A model generated the notes under the pieces. The model saw nothing but the letters and a program-made list of their open reading frames with translations. It ran no database searches and was not told where the DNA came from. The position numbers were made by a program, and so were the translations under genes. A stretch of 64,000 bases of DNA from Eutreptiella sp. 'Long Island Sound 2002' (taxonomy: Eukaryota; Euglenozoa; Euglenophyceae; Eutreptiales; Eutreptiaceae): the NCBI GenBank assembly GCA_964036045.1, contig OZ038386.1, positions 18,674,398 to 18,738,397 on the forward strand, written 5' to 3'. Positions 40,024 through 51,849 of this stretch are shown one piece after another (within the stretch, counting starts at the first letter, position 1; every line of letters begins with the position of its first letter).

Positions 40024-43000
40024 GTCATCCTCTTTGCCACCCCTGCTAGCCGCAGCCTTCCCCTCACCGTGCTTCTCACGTACTGCTCACCAACCCCTCA
40101 GCACACCGATCCACCCACACACTGCCCCACACTCTACCCTTCTGTGCCCATAAGAGGAAACCAATATCATATGCCTCTTCTCTCCCGTTGAAGTAGGGAC
40201 TTCATGCGTACACAGCTCTTGTTTCCTGGTGAACCGGGGGGCCTCCCTGCGCTCACCCTAAGCCTCACCCTGCCCCTTGTTATGCCTCTCACCCTGCCTT
40301 TCACCCTGACTCGCACCCTGCCCCTCAAACTGCCCCTTTCTCTGGGTTCCCCAGTGCCGCTCGCTGATGTCTGGCCTGCAGCTCATATATCAAGTACATT
40401 TGTAGCGTCAGGAAATGTGAGAATCTTGGTTGGTAGCGTCCAATCAAAGATACATTCTGGTTAGGAGACAGCCAAGCAACAATCTGGTTGAAATCGAGTG
40501 ATTTAGTGAATTGCATCATGCCCCCCCTCCTTCCAATTCAGCGAAATTTCGGGTTTATTGAAGATCAAATTTCTCTCCCCCTCATCGCAGGGTTGGGTAT
40601 TATGCCTCTCTGATGCCCTACAGTCTGTCCATGCATCCTTTATATTCAGACACCAGTAATAGCAAAATGCTTTTTCCTTCCAACCGCTGCCCAAGGAATG
40701 GAAAGCAAGGAGCCACCAACCGCCAACCGCCAACCTTTGAAGTAGAGAAGGTCCTATGGCCATAAAGCAGAGAGTGTCCCTGTGAACGTTCGTTTCTGTT
40801 GGTGTTGCAACCCCCCTTTTTTTTACCTTAAGGACAGCCCTGCCCCAGGGTTATGTTTGCAAGGGCAATGGTCAAAAACACCGTGGACAGTGCGCTTCAC
40901 TGCTCTGTGCCTTCTATTTTTTTACTTTTGTGACTTTACTGGAACCACCCCCAAAACCACCAGCCACTCGCAATACCACGGGCATAGGCCAAAAGCCAGT
41001 ATAATCCGAAAGCAGTGTGTGGCAACAATCCAATATGTTGAAATTCCCCCGCTATTGTACATTTGAGATCTTCATGATACATCCAAGCCACAGTTCATAA
41101 GCTTTGACACGGCATTGTGGTGTAAGCGACAGCAATAAAGTTACACACGACCTACACAGACAGGACTGTGAGGGGGGCCCAGGATTAAAGTAGGAGAAGT
41201 CTGTGTGACGATGCGCACGGTGAGCAACGGTCACATGAACTGTTTAGCCAATTATGCCCATGTTTGGCCCAGCCATTGCCTAGCTGGGTGTCCCAACAGA
41301 AAAGGAGACAGATCTGAAGTGTGTCATAAACCCCACCCCCCACTTAAGATCCCCCCCCCCCCACTTAAGATACCCCCCCATTTAAGGTACACCCCCTGAG
41401 AAGCCAGGAAAATCAAGTGCCTAACGTACACCACATTTGGTGAAACACCTCATAAACAAAGCAGGACACTGCGCCAGGGAGCCACAATATTGACAGGCCT
41501 GTGTGATTGAAGTTATGCATTTGCCGCAAAGAAGGAGCGAATGCCAAGTTGCCTCTGCTTCTTAGCAGGAGGCTCCTCAGCCACAGGTGGGTCAGGTGGA
41601 TTTACAAGTTGAATCAACTCTGCATTGGGATCATATTTGTATTCCGGCAGGGCACGAAGCTGAATGTGGGAGCTGTCTTCAGCCGTCTTCATACGTACCC
41701 CCATTTGCTAAAAGAGGCCTCTGGGTCCACACTTTGCAATGTCAGCTCCCATGCTCTTGCACAGAATTTTGTAAGCAAAATGCGCTTCTGTGCAGCGCTC
41801 GGCTTCTTGTCAACATTCGCATCCTCCCATTCATGTGCAACACGCTTCCATTTGGAACGAAAAACAAATATGAAATGCACATCCATGCTTTGCAGAATCG
41901 GTGGTAAGCCACCAGGAATCACAGCCACATGTGTTGTCTGTTGCAAAAATTCTGCCTTTGTGGCTGCAAACAGATGGGCACTTGCAGAGTCTTATACAAC
42001 AAACCTGACGCCACCTTCTGTGATGGGCATTTTTCGCCACTCAGGGAAAAAATATTGTGCGAACCACTGTGTGTCAACAACCCCTTTTGCCTGGTGGCTG
42101 ACAATAACACCTTTGTCATAAGCAGCCACCTCACCTCGAGACCCTGTCACCTTAAAGATGATTATGGGTCTCATAGGCTGGGGTGCCCCCTTTGGCAAGT
42201 TCTGAGCAGTGAGTAAAACAGTGCACATGCGCGTGTAATCATTTGCTGTAAACGGGCTTTTGCGAACCTCGTTGTCTACAACCCAGTCGGCAAGACTGCG
42301 TGCCTTCAGGTCCATCAGACCTGTTCAACTCATGGGAACTTCATCCAGATTCCACACATCTCTGATGTAAATGCAAAACAGACGAGATGCATACATGCTG
42401 CGACAAAATGTATGAAACTGCTGTGCCTCCTGCAGTAACACAGACACGGGTTTGGAGGAGACACATTTTTCAGATTTCAACATCTTATTTTCCCGAACGA
42501 CCCAATTAATGGTCCACTGGACAGCATTGAACGAACTTGGGAACTTGTTCCTCTCAGCGAACCGCTTGACCTCACGCTCCAGCTTGTAGTGTGTCACCCG
42601 CTCCTTGTTCTGGACTTTGTGAATTCCCCACCAACTGTTCATGTGTTTGTTCAACTCTGGGTAGTTCGTTTTGAAACCACTGCCACTGACCTTGACCCTA
42701 TTCTGAAACGATGCCCTGCCCCTCCGTATTGCCTCTCTGGCCATTTGTTTGAACACCTCCTCATTCTTCTGCCAGCCTTTGAATTGCGTCTTTTCAATAC
42801 CAAGGGTTTGCAGCATTTTTCGCTTGCTACTTTTTTTGTTCTTCACATCAAGTACAGCCTGCAATTTTGTTTTGAGGCTCCAGACCGGATTTTCTTTATT
42901 CGCAGTGGCCCCAATTGATCCACTTGGGGGGGAGCAGGTGCGGCAGCAGTAGCATCACCAGCATCAACTTCAGCAGCAGGAGCATCAGCATCAACTTCAG

Positions 43001-43956
43001 CATCAGCATGAGCATCAGCATCGACTTCAGCCCCAGCATCAGCATCGACTTCAGCCCCAGCATCAGCATCAGCATCAAGTTCAGCTGCAGGTGCAGCCCG
43101 AACAGAACCATCAGCACTCTCAGATTGAACTTCATCAGCATCATTAGTAGCAAGATGTTCAATAGCTTCCAATGCATCCAGCAAGGCGCCATCATCTATC
43201 ACGTCAACATCCGCTGCCTGCTGTGCATCAGGATCATTATCAGTGCGTTCTATGTCTCCATCAGATAAACTGCCCAGATCAGAACCTTCAGAACTGTCAC
43301 TCAAATCATCAAGCATTGACAAAAAAAGGAGTTCACTTCAATGTCTGCCATGTCTGCAAAGGGAGTACGAACACGGCAAGAATTGCAAATGGAAAATCTA
43401 CCCCCTTATCATACCCCCCCCCCCCCCCACTTATCATACACCCCCTTGGGAAGCCAAAAAATTGCAGTTCGGGATCGTACACGGGGGTACCACAAGCGGG
43501 GGGGGGGGTTTGCAGGCTCTGCCTTCATGCCTGCAAAATGTTGCAGTGTGATTGCATCCTATCTGTACCCTGCTACTCACCTTGATTTGTCCTTTGTGTT
43601 TCCCCCCTCTCAAGCAGCCCCATCCTGCTGGGGTCTGGCTGTTTCGGGGGCCTACCAACGGCTCCTCCGTGCCCCTAAACCTCAGGGTCTCGACATACGG
43701 CCGGGGCAAGAAGCTCGCAGAGAAGCAGAAGGACTGGGTGCGCGAAGTCAAGGCAGACTACGTGCCCAAGGTGGAGGGCGGCGACCCGTTCTTGGACAGC
43801 CAGATGGAGAAGAAGGACAAAATCGCAAAGCAGAAGGAGCGCGAGCGCAAGAACAAGCTGCGTGGCGAGGCTGTCAAGCGCACGGCGGTGGGTATCAAGG
43901 ACACCATCAGCAAACTGGCAACGGCGTCCCACGGAAAGTTCGACAAGTGGACGTAG
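39533..43956 (+). CDS. RRS1: Ribosome biogenesis regulatory protein RRS1, two exons
   Basis: Exons 39533–40023 and 43686–43956 give 253 residues. The intron is GT–AG, phase 2; the junction rebuilds Trp in DEDIGDW. RRS1 is a nucleolar factor that, with RPF2, brings 5S RNP into the 60S precursor. Family marks in order: FVDAGNLMVANL (N-terminal conserved block), helix CTQELVNRLFML, LPARRTLLPREKPMPKPKA, VWEQFAEKKGI, then in exon 2 YGRGKKLAEKQKDWVREVK, KKDKIAKQKERERKNKL and the C-terminal TASHGKFDKW. The N-terminus carries KKRK-type basic signals. The length is within the family range. The 3,662-nt intron contains a dead antisense transposase; the gene itself looks intact. An acceptor-like ccttctcccag ends at 39501, 31 nt before the ATG. 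Confidence 0.93.
40255..40330. repeat. CTCACCCTGCC short repeats
   Basis: About six imperfect copies of CACCCTGCCcctc in the RRS1 intron just after exon 1. Confidence 0.7.
41513..43322 (-). pseudogene. Decayed pogo-like (DDE_1) transposase inside the RRS1 intron
   Basis: Reading on the minus strand: an acidic Asp/Ala-rich N-terminus (43322 down to about 42850), a helix-turn-helix-like segment (MLQTLGIEKTQFKGW), then the DDE domain. The first catalytic Asp is in WNLDEVP, the second in DSASAH, the third in ILQSMDV after VIPGGLP. Between them lies RPIIIFKVTGSRG / YDKGVIVSHQ. It is broken by a frame change near 42850, an in-frame TGA at about 42327, an in-frame TAA at about 41990 just before DSASAH, and a frame change near 41690. 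No clear terminal inverted repeats; C-rich TTAAG/TTATCATA blocks lie near 41330–41400 and 43405–43450. Pogo-type elements move by cut and paste; this copy cannot. Confidence 0.85.
42945..43085. repeat. CATCAG/TTCAGC trinucleotide-type repeat in the transposase
   Basis: Encodes alternating Asp/Ala (DADAEVDADA) on the minus strand. Explains the open frames on both strands. Confidence 0.8.
43686..43956 (+). CDS. RRS1: RRS1 exon 2
   Basis: Acceptor taaacctcag, first base completes the split Trp codon; stop TAG at 43954–43956. Encodes the basic coiled C-terminal part and the GKFDKW ending typical of RRS1. Confidence 0.9.
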
Positions 43957-46900
43957 GTGGCGCTGTGGCAGCTGCCTTTGGGTGTCAGTTGTTCGGATTC
44001 TATGCAGCAATGCGAAAGGATTACCTTACTCCCAATTGTGGTTCTAGAACCACCAAACATCCTCAGTCTGTTTGGGATCGAGGTTACACAGAGATTATTC
44101 ATGGGGTGTACCTGGTTTGTGCCTGGAAAATGTTTTGGGTCTGCGTGGTTGTTTGTATGTGGGTTGTGCATTGGTTGTGTGGTGATCGCGGCGTTTGGGC
44201 AATGAGTGAGTTGTGTATCGGTTGTGCACCCTTTGGACGTATAGGCAACGAGCATTGAGTTGATTGACCTGATCAGTCACATCAGTTTCACTCAATAGTG
44301 GTGTACTGCACGCTGTGCGCGCACCATGCACCATGCACCTGCTTTGCACGCCCTGTGCACAAAGTTTGTACAGGATCATACCCAAGCTGCATAGTAGTGC
44401 CTAGTGCCAGTAACAATGAGCCTTGTTATGCATTTATATGAGTTTGCTTGCATGCCTTGCCCTCATTTCTAGTGCATTTCTGTGTGTGTTGTGCATGTCA
44501 CTCAAAAAGGGTTCCTCTTTTGGTGCTATGGTTGTACATTCGGGTCCCCTTTCTGGTTGGGGATATGGACCCGCCCCTTTCCAGTTGCCGATATGGATTG
44601 GACCTCTTTGCGCCTCCTGCTATGCCCCCTGTACCATGGAAGAAAGAAGGTAGAGAAGGCCATGCCAAGTGCGCCCCCTGTTGCACCTACTGCTTCTGAA
44701 AGGCGTACTCAGATTACCATCCCTCGCGAAACAGCCCCGTTGGGGGTGGGAGATGGGTTGACGGACAAGGGTACCTTGTGTTGGTTGAACCAAGAGCTGT
44801 TGAGGTGTTGAGGTTACAATTCGGGGCCTTAGGTGGCTTGGGGGTTGGGGATGGGGTTAAACATGAGGCTGTCCAACATTGTGCGGGTGTAGTATGGTCT
44901 GTATAGGCAAGAATATTTCCAGTTGTAGCAAAAAACACCAATTTTTCTCTGTCATGTGTGCGCTGTGCACGCTGTGCGCATGCTGTGCAGACACGCCCCC
45001 AACCTGCACTTCAACCTGATGGAAATAGCTTCTACAAAATGCTTGGACATGAAGTTGAGGTTCCCATTGCAGGCGCAGCAGCCCTGTGGCATCTCCGCCT
45101 GTTCTTTCCTACACAGTACTTCGCTGGATAGTGTCCTGCTGCAGGCAGCTTGGGGTGCACCCGAGGCCACTGCTTATCGTGGCTGAAACCAACCCAACCC
45201 CAGGGGAGGACAGGGGCCAACGGTGTGGTGGCTGGATCTCTGCAGTTTCAAGCAATTTGGGAGCCTCCCCAAAGGGATGGGTTGCTTTGGGGACTGGGTT
45301 GGCTGGGGCTTGGGGATACAGCCAGCGGCATGGTGTCGTCCCCACAAAGCCAGCGGATGCATCGGTGGGAGTAGGTGGATCGGTCATCGTTGATTGGGTG
45401 GGTGGGTGGGTGGGTGGGTGGATGGATGAGCTCTAGCCAACCGAGGCACCCCACCTTCCCCACCCACTCCGACCCACAAATAGCTTTGGCCAACAGGCAG
45501 GTCGTACAGAAGACTTGGCACTGGATCCAGCCTTCCCCGAACACCCCCTGGGATCCCCAAGCAATGGCCTGGTGCACTCCCTCTCATCCTCATTTTTGGT
45601 TTTCGTTGGTGACCCTAACCTTAACCGTGACCCTGACCCTGACCTGTTTCAAGTGCGTGTGGGCACGCGTGCTCGGGTGGCACAGGCAGTGAGCCATGCG
45701 CAGCGTTGGGTTGCGTGTGTCTTTGACCAGCAGTTGTGGTTGCGCATTCGGGGGATCTCTGCACCGCAAGTGGCTGTCCTTTTGAACCCTCCTCGAGGGG
45801 CAGGCGGGTACGTGGGGGGGGAAGGGGGCTGGGCAGGAGGGCGACGTTGTGCTGATTGTTCATGGCGCGCGGAAAAGGACACGAAAGATTTGGTGCCCGG
45901 TGTTTCTTGTTTCGGAAGAAGGTGTGCACCAAGGTGAGGTCCATTGTTCCTTCGACTTTGGTTTACAGCGTTCCAACGACTTTGACCGACCTTTCCGTCC
46001 CTGAGCACGTCAGGCAGGCCCAAGGCAGCACTCGACACAGAGTCTTAGTCGTTAGGGAGACAGCCAATTTCTGGTTGGACGCCAGCGTTTCAGTGACCTG
46101 ATTCTGATCCAAGGCAATATGCTCTGCAGAAAAACAATCACTTTGAACTCAGCTGAACCTCGCAGTCTGTGCCATGATTGAATTGCTTTATGGGCCCCGT
46201 TGTGCACTGCAATTGGATATGACGTGTAGTGCATGCCCACGATCTGGTACTACTCCCCGCATGATGAGTCGTATTCATGTGGGTGTGAGTGGGGTCACAT
46301 TGTCCTTGCAGACGATAATCCCACCCTGGGTTGCATTTGGATTGCGACAGCCAAGGCGGTCCGATGCCATGCATGGCGACCTTCTTTGAAATTGAATTTC
46401 CAGGCACACCTGCTTGTTCTCATTCGGTCAGTGAAGGGCTGTAGTTGCATTTGACTCCTTGTTGCGTTGCAGGACCAGAGCAAGCTGGTGTCCGTGCATC
46501 ACTTGACGTAGGTTGCACCACAGCGTGGACGTCCGCGTGCGTTCGTGTTTGATCACCATTGCACCTCAGATGCTGTCGGTACAGGCCCTTCGATTGCCCA
46601 TAGAACAGGTCAATGCAATCACCGCAGCCGGCATTGCCTGCGCCCTGCCTGTACGTGTATTGTCGTGAATGGTGCAATCCTCTTGTTGTCAGCCGCCTGA
46701 CATGGTGATGCGCCACAAATCCCCAACAGACTGCAAGAGGTTGGGCCGGTCTGGTGGCGGGTTACCGAGGCCTGTATTGCCCTCTGGGGATCATCGCCGC
46801 AGCGGGCTTGTAACAGTGCACGCTGTGGTGCAGGTAATCCCCATCATGTCATTGCGGCCACGGCCGAGGTTATGAAGGGGGGAGGGCAGAAGGATCGGTC

Positions 46901-48388
46901 CAAAGGCCGCATCGATCCCGAGGCACAGGAATTTTCTGGTCGTGATAATTTCCAGAGCCCAAGCCGCGCTCTGGCATCTGCCCTGCCTGAGCCCAGTTGT
47001 CGCGAATCTGAGGATACATGTGGCTCCCACAGGCTCATCGCTCCACAGGTCTGACACGAAGTTTTCCACTTGAGGCTCGTGGCGCGCAAGAGCGCGAACA
47101 GCCGCATAGCCGCCCAGAGTGGAACATGAAAACCGGAAAAGAGTTGGGACGTTCTGCAGCACACCACCGGGGGCACCACGTCGCTGCCTTGGGCCAGGCC
47201 GGATGCGCAACGTCCCCAAGCTGAGTCATGCTTGGGGTGCAACCTCACCGAGAAGGGTCATGCATGGGGTGCAACCTGACTGAGATGGGGCATGCTCGAG
47301 GGACACCCTTGCCAAGCTGGACTATGCCAGATGTGTACCCTTGCTCTCCTGAATCCCTAGGCAGAAAGTAGGGCTGCTGCTACTGCACCCACCCTGCCGG
47401 GGGAGGAGGGGCAGCATGAATGATGTGTGATGCAGCATGTGTGTCAGCAAGCTGCTCTGCAACATTGCAATATTTCTGTCCGGCTGCAAGTGTAAGTGAA
47501 TCGGATGGAAACCAGCTACTCAAGCTTACGCACAGGGCGTACAACACTGGGACTTCAGGAAATGATATGACAGGCACTGGGGGGAACTGGCTGGTGTGAC
47601 AAGCTGACAAATACCAAGACAGCACCTCGACGTCACTGATTGGAAATAGCAGTGCGTTCTGTTGTTGTACATGCAGTGCGTGTGTTCGTTTTGATATGGT
47701 TTGGGTTTGCTCGTTTGCGGAAATTATTGTGTAGCGGACTGGCTGCTGGTGTTGGGAAGTCCAGGTGGGCAGGTTTTCAGCCAGGTGGGCAGGGGCTAAT
47801 TATGCCCCCCACCACCCCAAACAAACCAACACGATGGCCTCGTGCCAACATATTTTTTTTTGTGGGAGACACGTTGGCTCAAAATCAGCATCCAAGTAGT
47901 CCAAAACGACCAAAGAGCAAATGTACATAATGTGAAACAAGTTTCTCATGTTTTCGGGCCGTCTAGCTTTTTTTTTTTAGCTTTTTTTTTTTTTTTTTTT
48001 TTTTTGTTTTTAGTTTTTTTTTTGTGGCCAATTTGGTGTGCAAAAAACCGATTCGGCTCGTTTTCAGGGAGCTTGTCAAGTAGGCGTCTTTGATGAGGGC
48101 TTTTTTCCTTCTACTATGATTGAAGCATCAAATGATTGCAAATGGGTGTTCAATGAGGTGTCTCTTACGTTGTGGTGCCTTGCAGTGGTCCATTTGGAGG
48201 TGAAAAAAAAAAGAGCCGTTCCTAAGCATTCACGACAATCGGCTGTGTGTCAAGCAAGCGTCTCCAACACGGGCCGTTCTTCTCCCATAGCGATTTCCTA
48301 TGGAATGAGCAATTTTGAGACCTAGCTTGGTCTTAGCCGCAAGGCTTGATGTAGCCAGTGGGTCATTTCGCCCCACCTTGATACGTCA

Positions 48389-48456
48389 CAGGATAGGTAT
48401 CTTTCCTGAAAGATTTTCTCTCATCAGGATAGGTATCTTTCCTAAAGATTTTCTCT
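48389..48456. repeat. Two tandem copies of a 33-bp unit
   Basis: ATAGGTATCTTTCCT-AAAGATTTTCTCTC is present twice in a row, the first copy one GA longer. Confidence 0.85.
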
Positions 48457-48904
48457 CGTGTGCTATCTATGGATAAGTGAGAGAGCCAAACACCTTTGCC
48501 AACATTTCCCCAACACCAAGAAGACGGAGAAAACCTCGTGATTCGGCCAAGAAGACGTGCTGCCATTGCCTGGGCCTGCTTGGGAAGTGCCCATGCATTG
48601 GCACACATGACTACGCCAAATGGTGCCAATGTGACACCATGGCCATGCACTTCCTCCGGGAAAGCCCCCTCCAACAATGATGGGTTGCAATACCCACAGG
48701 CTGATTCCCTTTGTACCTTCAGAAAGGTTTTGCCACATGGAGTGGCGGGTGCCTGCCACACTTGAGAGCGCCTCCTCAATCCATGTTTATGAGCTTTGGG
48801 TCTTCAACCAGAGCCCTGTCTACCAGGGATCCATTGTATTGTATTTGTGAGTCGCCCAATTTCCAACAATCTATCTTGAGCACTTGTGAACACTTCGAGT
48901 TAGC

Positions 48905-49275
48905 CTAAGTGGTTGAACTTGTGGTGTTGTGCTTTTGTCAATTTTTGTAGCCAGTCGGAGGGCGGGACAAGGCAGCTACCTTTCAAAACTAAAGTTTAGC
49001 AATAAAATTTAGTTTAGAACTGGTCGTCCAGTCACCCTTGAGATCCCCTGTGTTGTTCATAGTTTGATGATTTCAGTATGATCCCATCGAGGTATCAAAC
49101 GCCTACACTACATTTGTGCCTCTTAAGGGACATTGTTGTATGGCATTTCATTGCGTCTTTCTAGTAGAATTAAAAAAAAGCCCATTAGTGGTTGAACTTG
49201 TGGTGTTGTGCTTCCGTTGGTTTGTGTAGTAAGTCGGATAGGGCGGGACAATGCGGCTACCTTTTTAAACCAAAG
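48905..49275. repeat. Pair of about 85-bp direct repeats, 280 bp apart
   Basis: GTGGTTGAACTTGTGGTGTT, GTGCTT, then GTCGGA and GGGCGGGACAA-GC-GCTACCTTT occur at about 48909–48990 and 49192–49265. Possibly ends of a small element. Confidence 0.75.
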
Positions 49276-49382
49276 AGGCCCCAGGAAGCTTGAGGGTGAC
49301 AAATTGAGTGAGGTTTGTTTGATTTATTTGGCGTATATGGCGATCCCCCCCCCACCCCCAAGAGGGACTTGCTTTAATTTTC

Positions 49383-50165
49383 ATTCCGGCAGGGGGGGGG
49401 GGGGACCCCTCCCCCCTGGACCCCCTCCCCCCCTCCCCCCTCAGCTCAAGTGCACTCGAAAACCTGGGTTTTGGGAGCATTTTTTAGTCATAGGAACAAA
49501 TTTTTCGGCGCCTTCGGCGCATACCATACACTGTGTACATATTGCTCCATGTGTGCTCCATCTCCCTTGTTTTCCAGACTTCCATGCCCTAACGCTCGTT
49601 GTTAGTGTATTTCAGCTCCCCGGTCCCACTGTTGCCACGCGCAAACGCGAAGACGTAATTGACGCGCTCTCTATTTTAGGTTTAAAGCTAGGATCACCGG
49701 TCATAAAAGACAAAAAGCCGAGGTACCCTCTGATCCAGAGCTAGTGGATGATGAGGCGCTGCCTGATAATTTGTCTCATGTCTCCCACTCAGGTTCGTCA
49801 TCATCATCAGGTTCCAGTTCCAGTTCCACTACCGATGGGGGCTCCAGTTCAGGTGAGTCTAATTCTGACTGACAAGAAAGATCACTGTCATTTGGCATGA
49901 CATGGTGAATGTCCCGCTTTGTTGTAGTTGTTTTGTATTGGTGAGATGTGGGAACCCTGAATTGACCTTCAATGATGAATTTTCTTTGTGTACGGCCGAC
50001 AACATGGCATTTCCATGTGCTGCGTTGTTCATTCTCCAATAATTTTTCTGTTCACTGTGGATTGGGTATGTTCCGGCAGGGGGGGGGGGCTCCCCCCTGG
50101 ACCCCTCCCCCCCTCCCCTGGACCCCCTCCCCCCCCCCTCGCTCAAGCAAGTCCCTGCCCCCCCC
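49383..50165. repeat. Two copies of a G-run/C-run hairpin element
   Basis: TTCCGGCAGGGGGGGGG followed by CCCCCCTGGACCCC and CCTCCCCCCC occurs at 49383–49450 and 50073–50165; a C-only relative lies at 51664–51705. Each can fold as a G/C hairpin. Confidence 0.7.
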
Positions 50166-51111
50166 CCCCCCTCTACTTTGGGCCAACTGGTGCACTCTGG
50201 GGCGGGGCTAAGGACCCCTCCTCCCCACTTTGGGGTCGAGAAACCCAAAAAAAAACATGTGTTGGAAGTGTATTGGATGGTTTTAGTGGGTATTTGCCCC
50301 AACAAAAGGCTCAAGTTGGCTAAAAATAGGGTACCCCCCCCCCCCCCCAACACTGTGTCCAACGAACACTTCCCGTTTGGACCATATTTCTTGAGGACCT
50401 AATTAATTAGGTACTGAATTACGTACCGGGCTTTAGAATGGGGAAATGAGGGGCCGTTGTGTTGTACCTTGCAGTATTGGTAGGCCAAATTGTAGAGCAA
50501 GATGTGAGGGAATGGTGTCCCTCCACTACAAGACCTCTATTGCCCACCATGACCGATTCTCTACTTGCACCTGGCTGGGAGGCGTTGTACAAGCAGTACC
50601 ACACTGGAGAGTTTGTAGAAGCCACCATTCTTCGGCCTTCCACTGAAGGAGATGACTTTGTGTGCCTCGAGTACGCCAAAAATGGGCGTGACTATGAGAA
50701 CCCATCAGCCCCTCTCAATGCTGTGTAGTTCCATTTCCCGAGTCCGACTCTGACGATGGGTCACAAACTGACACGGATGATTCAAGTGACTCCGATGATA
50801 GCAATGGTGTTGATGACTCTGATAGTGACGGTGATGGACATTGTGACGTGGTTTGGGCCAAGGAAGGGCATGGGGTGTGGTTTGTGCCATGTTTTTGAGA
50901 ACACCTTGTACCCAACCCGAGATTTGATGGAGGACAATGCTGTCCCATGAAATCTGTCCGTCCCCAAGGTGCTAGAGCCGGATCAGGCTGTCACTTCTGC
51001 CTGTGCCAAGAAGAGCCCCAAGCCCGGGGAGCACGTTCAACTTTTCTACATGACACAGGACCGCAGCAAGGGCTTCTACTTTGAAAAGTGGAAGCATCCA
51101 TCGTGTTGGGC
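49680..51111 (+). pseudogene. Spliced but frameshifted gene remnant, Ser/acidic-rich with PWWP-like stretch
   Basis: An exon at 49680–49852 (acceptor ctctctattttag, donor gtgagt, phase 2 in, phase 1 out; ends in a Ser-rich run) joins in frame to 50475 (acceptor gtaccttgcag; GWEALYKQYHTGEF, VCLEYAKNGRDYENP). That frame stops at 50728. An acidic run (ESDSDDGSQTDTDD) and DVVWAKEGHGVWFVP follow one frame over, then VFENTLYPTRDL in another, and PGEHVQLFYMTQDRSKGFYF in a third. VWAK...VW and the aromatic-rich later strand recall a PWWP domain, a chromatin reader. At least three frame breaks, so a pseudogene or a region of sequence error. Lies between copies of a hairpin element. Confidence 0.5.
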
Positions 51112-51187
51112 TTTGAATGGGATGGGTGTCTTGTGCGAAGGGATGTGTTACCGCAGTTTCACTAGATTGTCGTGCGCACCGAACACT

Positions 51188-51250
51188 GTGTCCAACGAAC
51201 ACTACCCGTTCAGACCGTATTTTTTGAGGACATAATTGTTCGTTGGACAC
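51188..51250. mobile_element. 63-nt hairpin mini-element with 13-bp perfect inverted ends
   Basis: GTGTCCAACGAAC (51188–51200) is repeated inverted at 51238–51250. A second, less complete copy begins at 50355 and shares CAACGAACACT-CCCGTT and TTGAGGAC but has lost the inverted end. The two copies flank the exon-2 part of the gene remnant. Confidence 0.7.
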
Positions 51251-51849
51251 GGGTGGGGGGGATGACATCACTACACTTAGGGTCCGAACAAAAATACTAT
51301 AAACAACCTTTTTTCATCACTAATATCCATTCCAACCCCTATATCCACTCAAAACACATAAAATGGGATTGTGTTGTGCATGGTCCTTCACTATTATGGT
51401 TCAAAATGCATTAGTAGGGCCCGAAAGACTGTTTTTAGGGAACATAGGGCTATTAATAGTCCGGTTGTTCGGATTTTGGCATCTGTGATGTCGTACCCTA
51501 AAAATACCCCATTTTTTAGCCCTTCCCACACCTTTACAGGGGCAATACCCAAGGTAAACCTTCCGAATGCATTCTAAAACATGCCTTTTTGTGTTTCCCA
51601 GCCACAAAAAGGGGGGTCCCTAACCTAGGCCTGAATTAGGGTATCAGTTTTGGCAATGGTGTTGCCCCCCCCCCCCCCTTGGACCCCCTCCCCCCCCAAC
51701 ACCCCCTTCACGCTCCGAAAAAATCACGAAACGTGTTGACGAATTTTTTTTTTCAATTTTTCGAGGTACTGCAGACAGGTTCATCCATTGAGGGTCAAAG
51801 ACCAACTTCTGTGGGGGGCCCTGGGTTGTTGCTTCATTTTCCCATTCCT

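Larger units (their letters stand above)
43957..49679. other. Intergenic, no supported gene
   Basis: Weak candidate exons are 45651–45808 (after ctgtttcaag, before gtacgt; LWLRIRGIS, VAVLLNPP) and 45860–45920 (ATGGCGCGCGG to gtgtgc); no family recognised and phases not confirmed. Also holds (GGGT)n at 45397–45425, a T-rich block at 47968–48020, a partial copy of repeat family C near 46145 and several short direct repeats. Confidence 0.45.

Noticed and set aside
41330-43450. C-rich TTAAG/TTATCATA blocks as terminal inverted repeats of the pogo-like element
   Set aside because: They are similar in direct, not inverted, orientation, so they do not define transposon ends.
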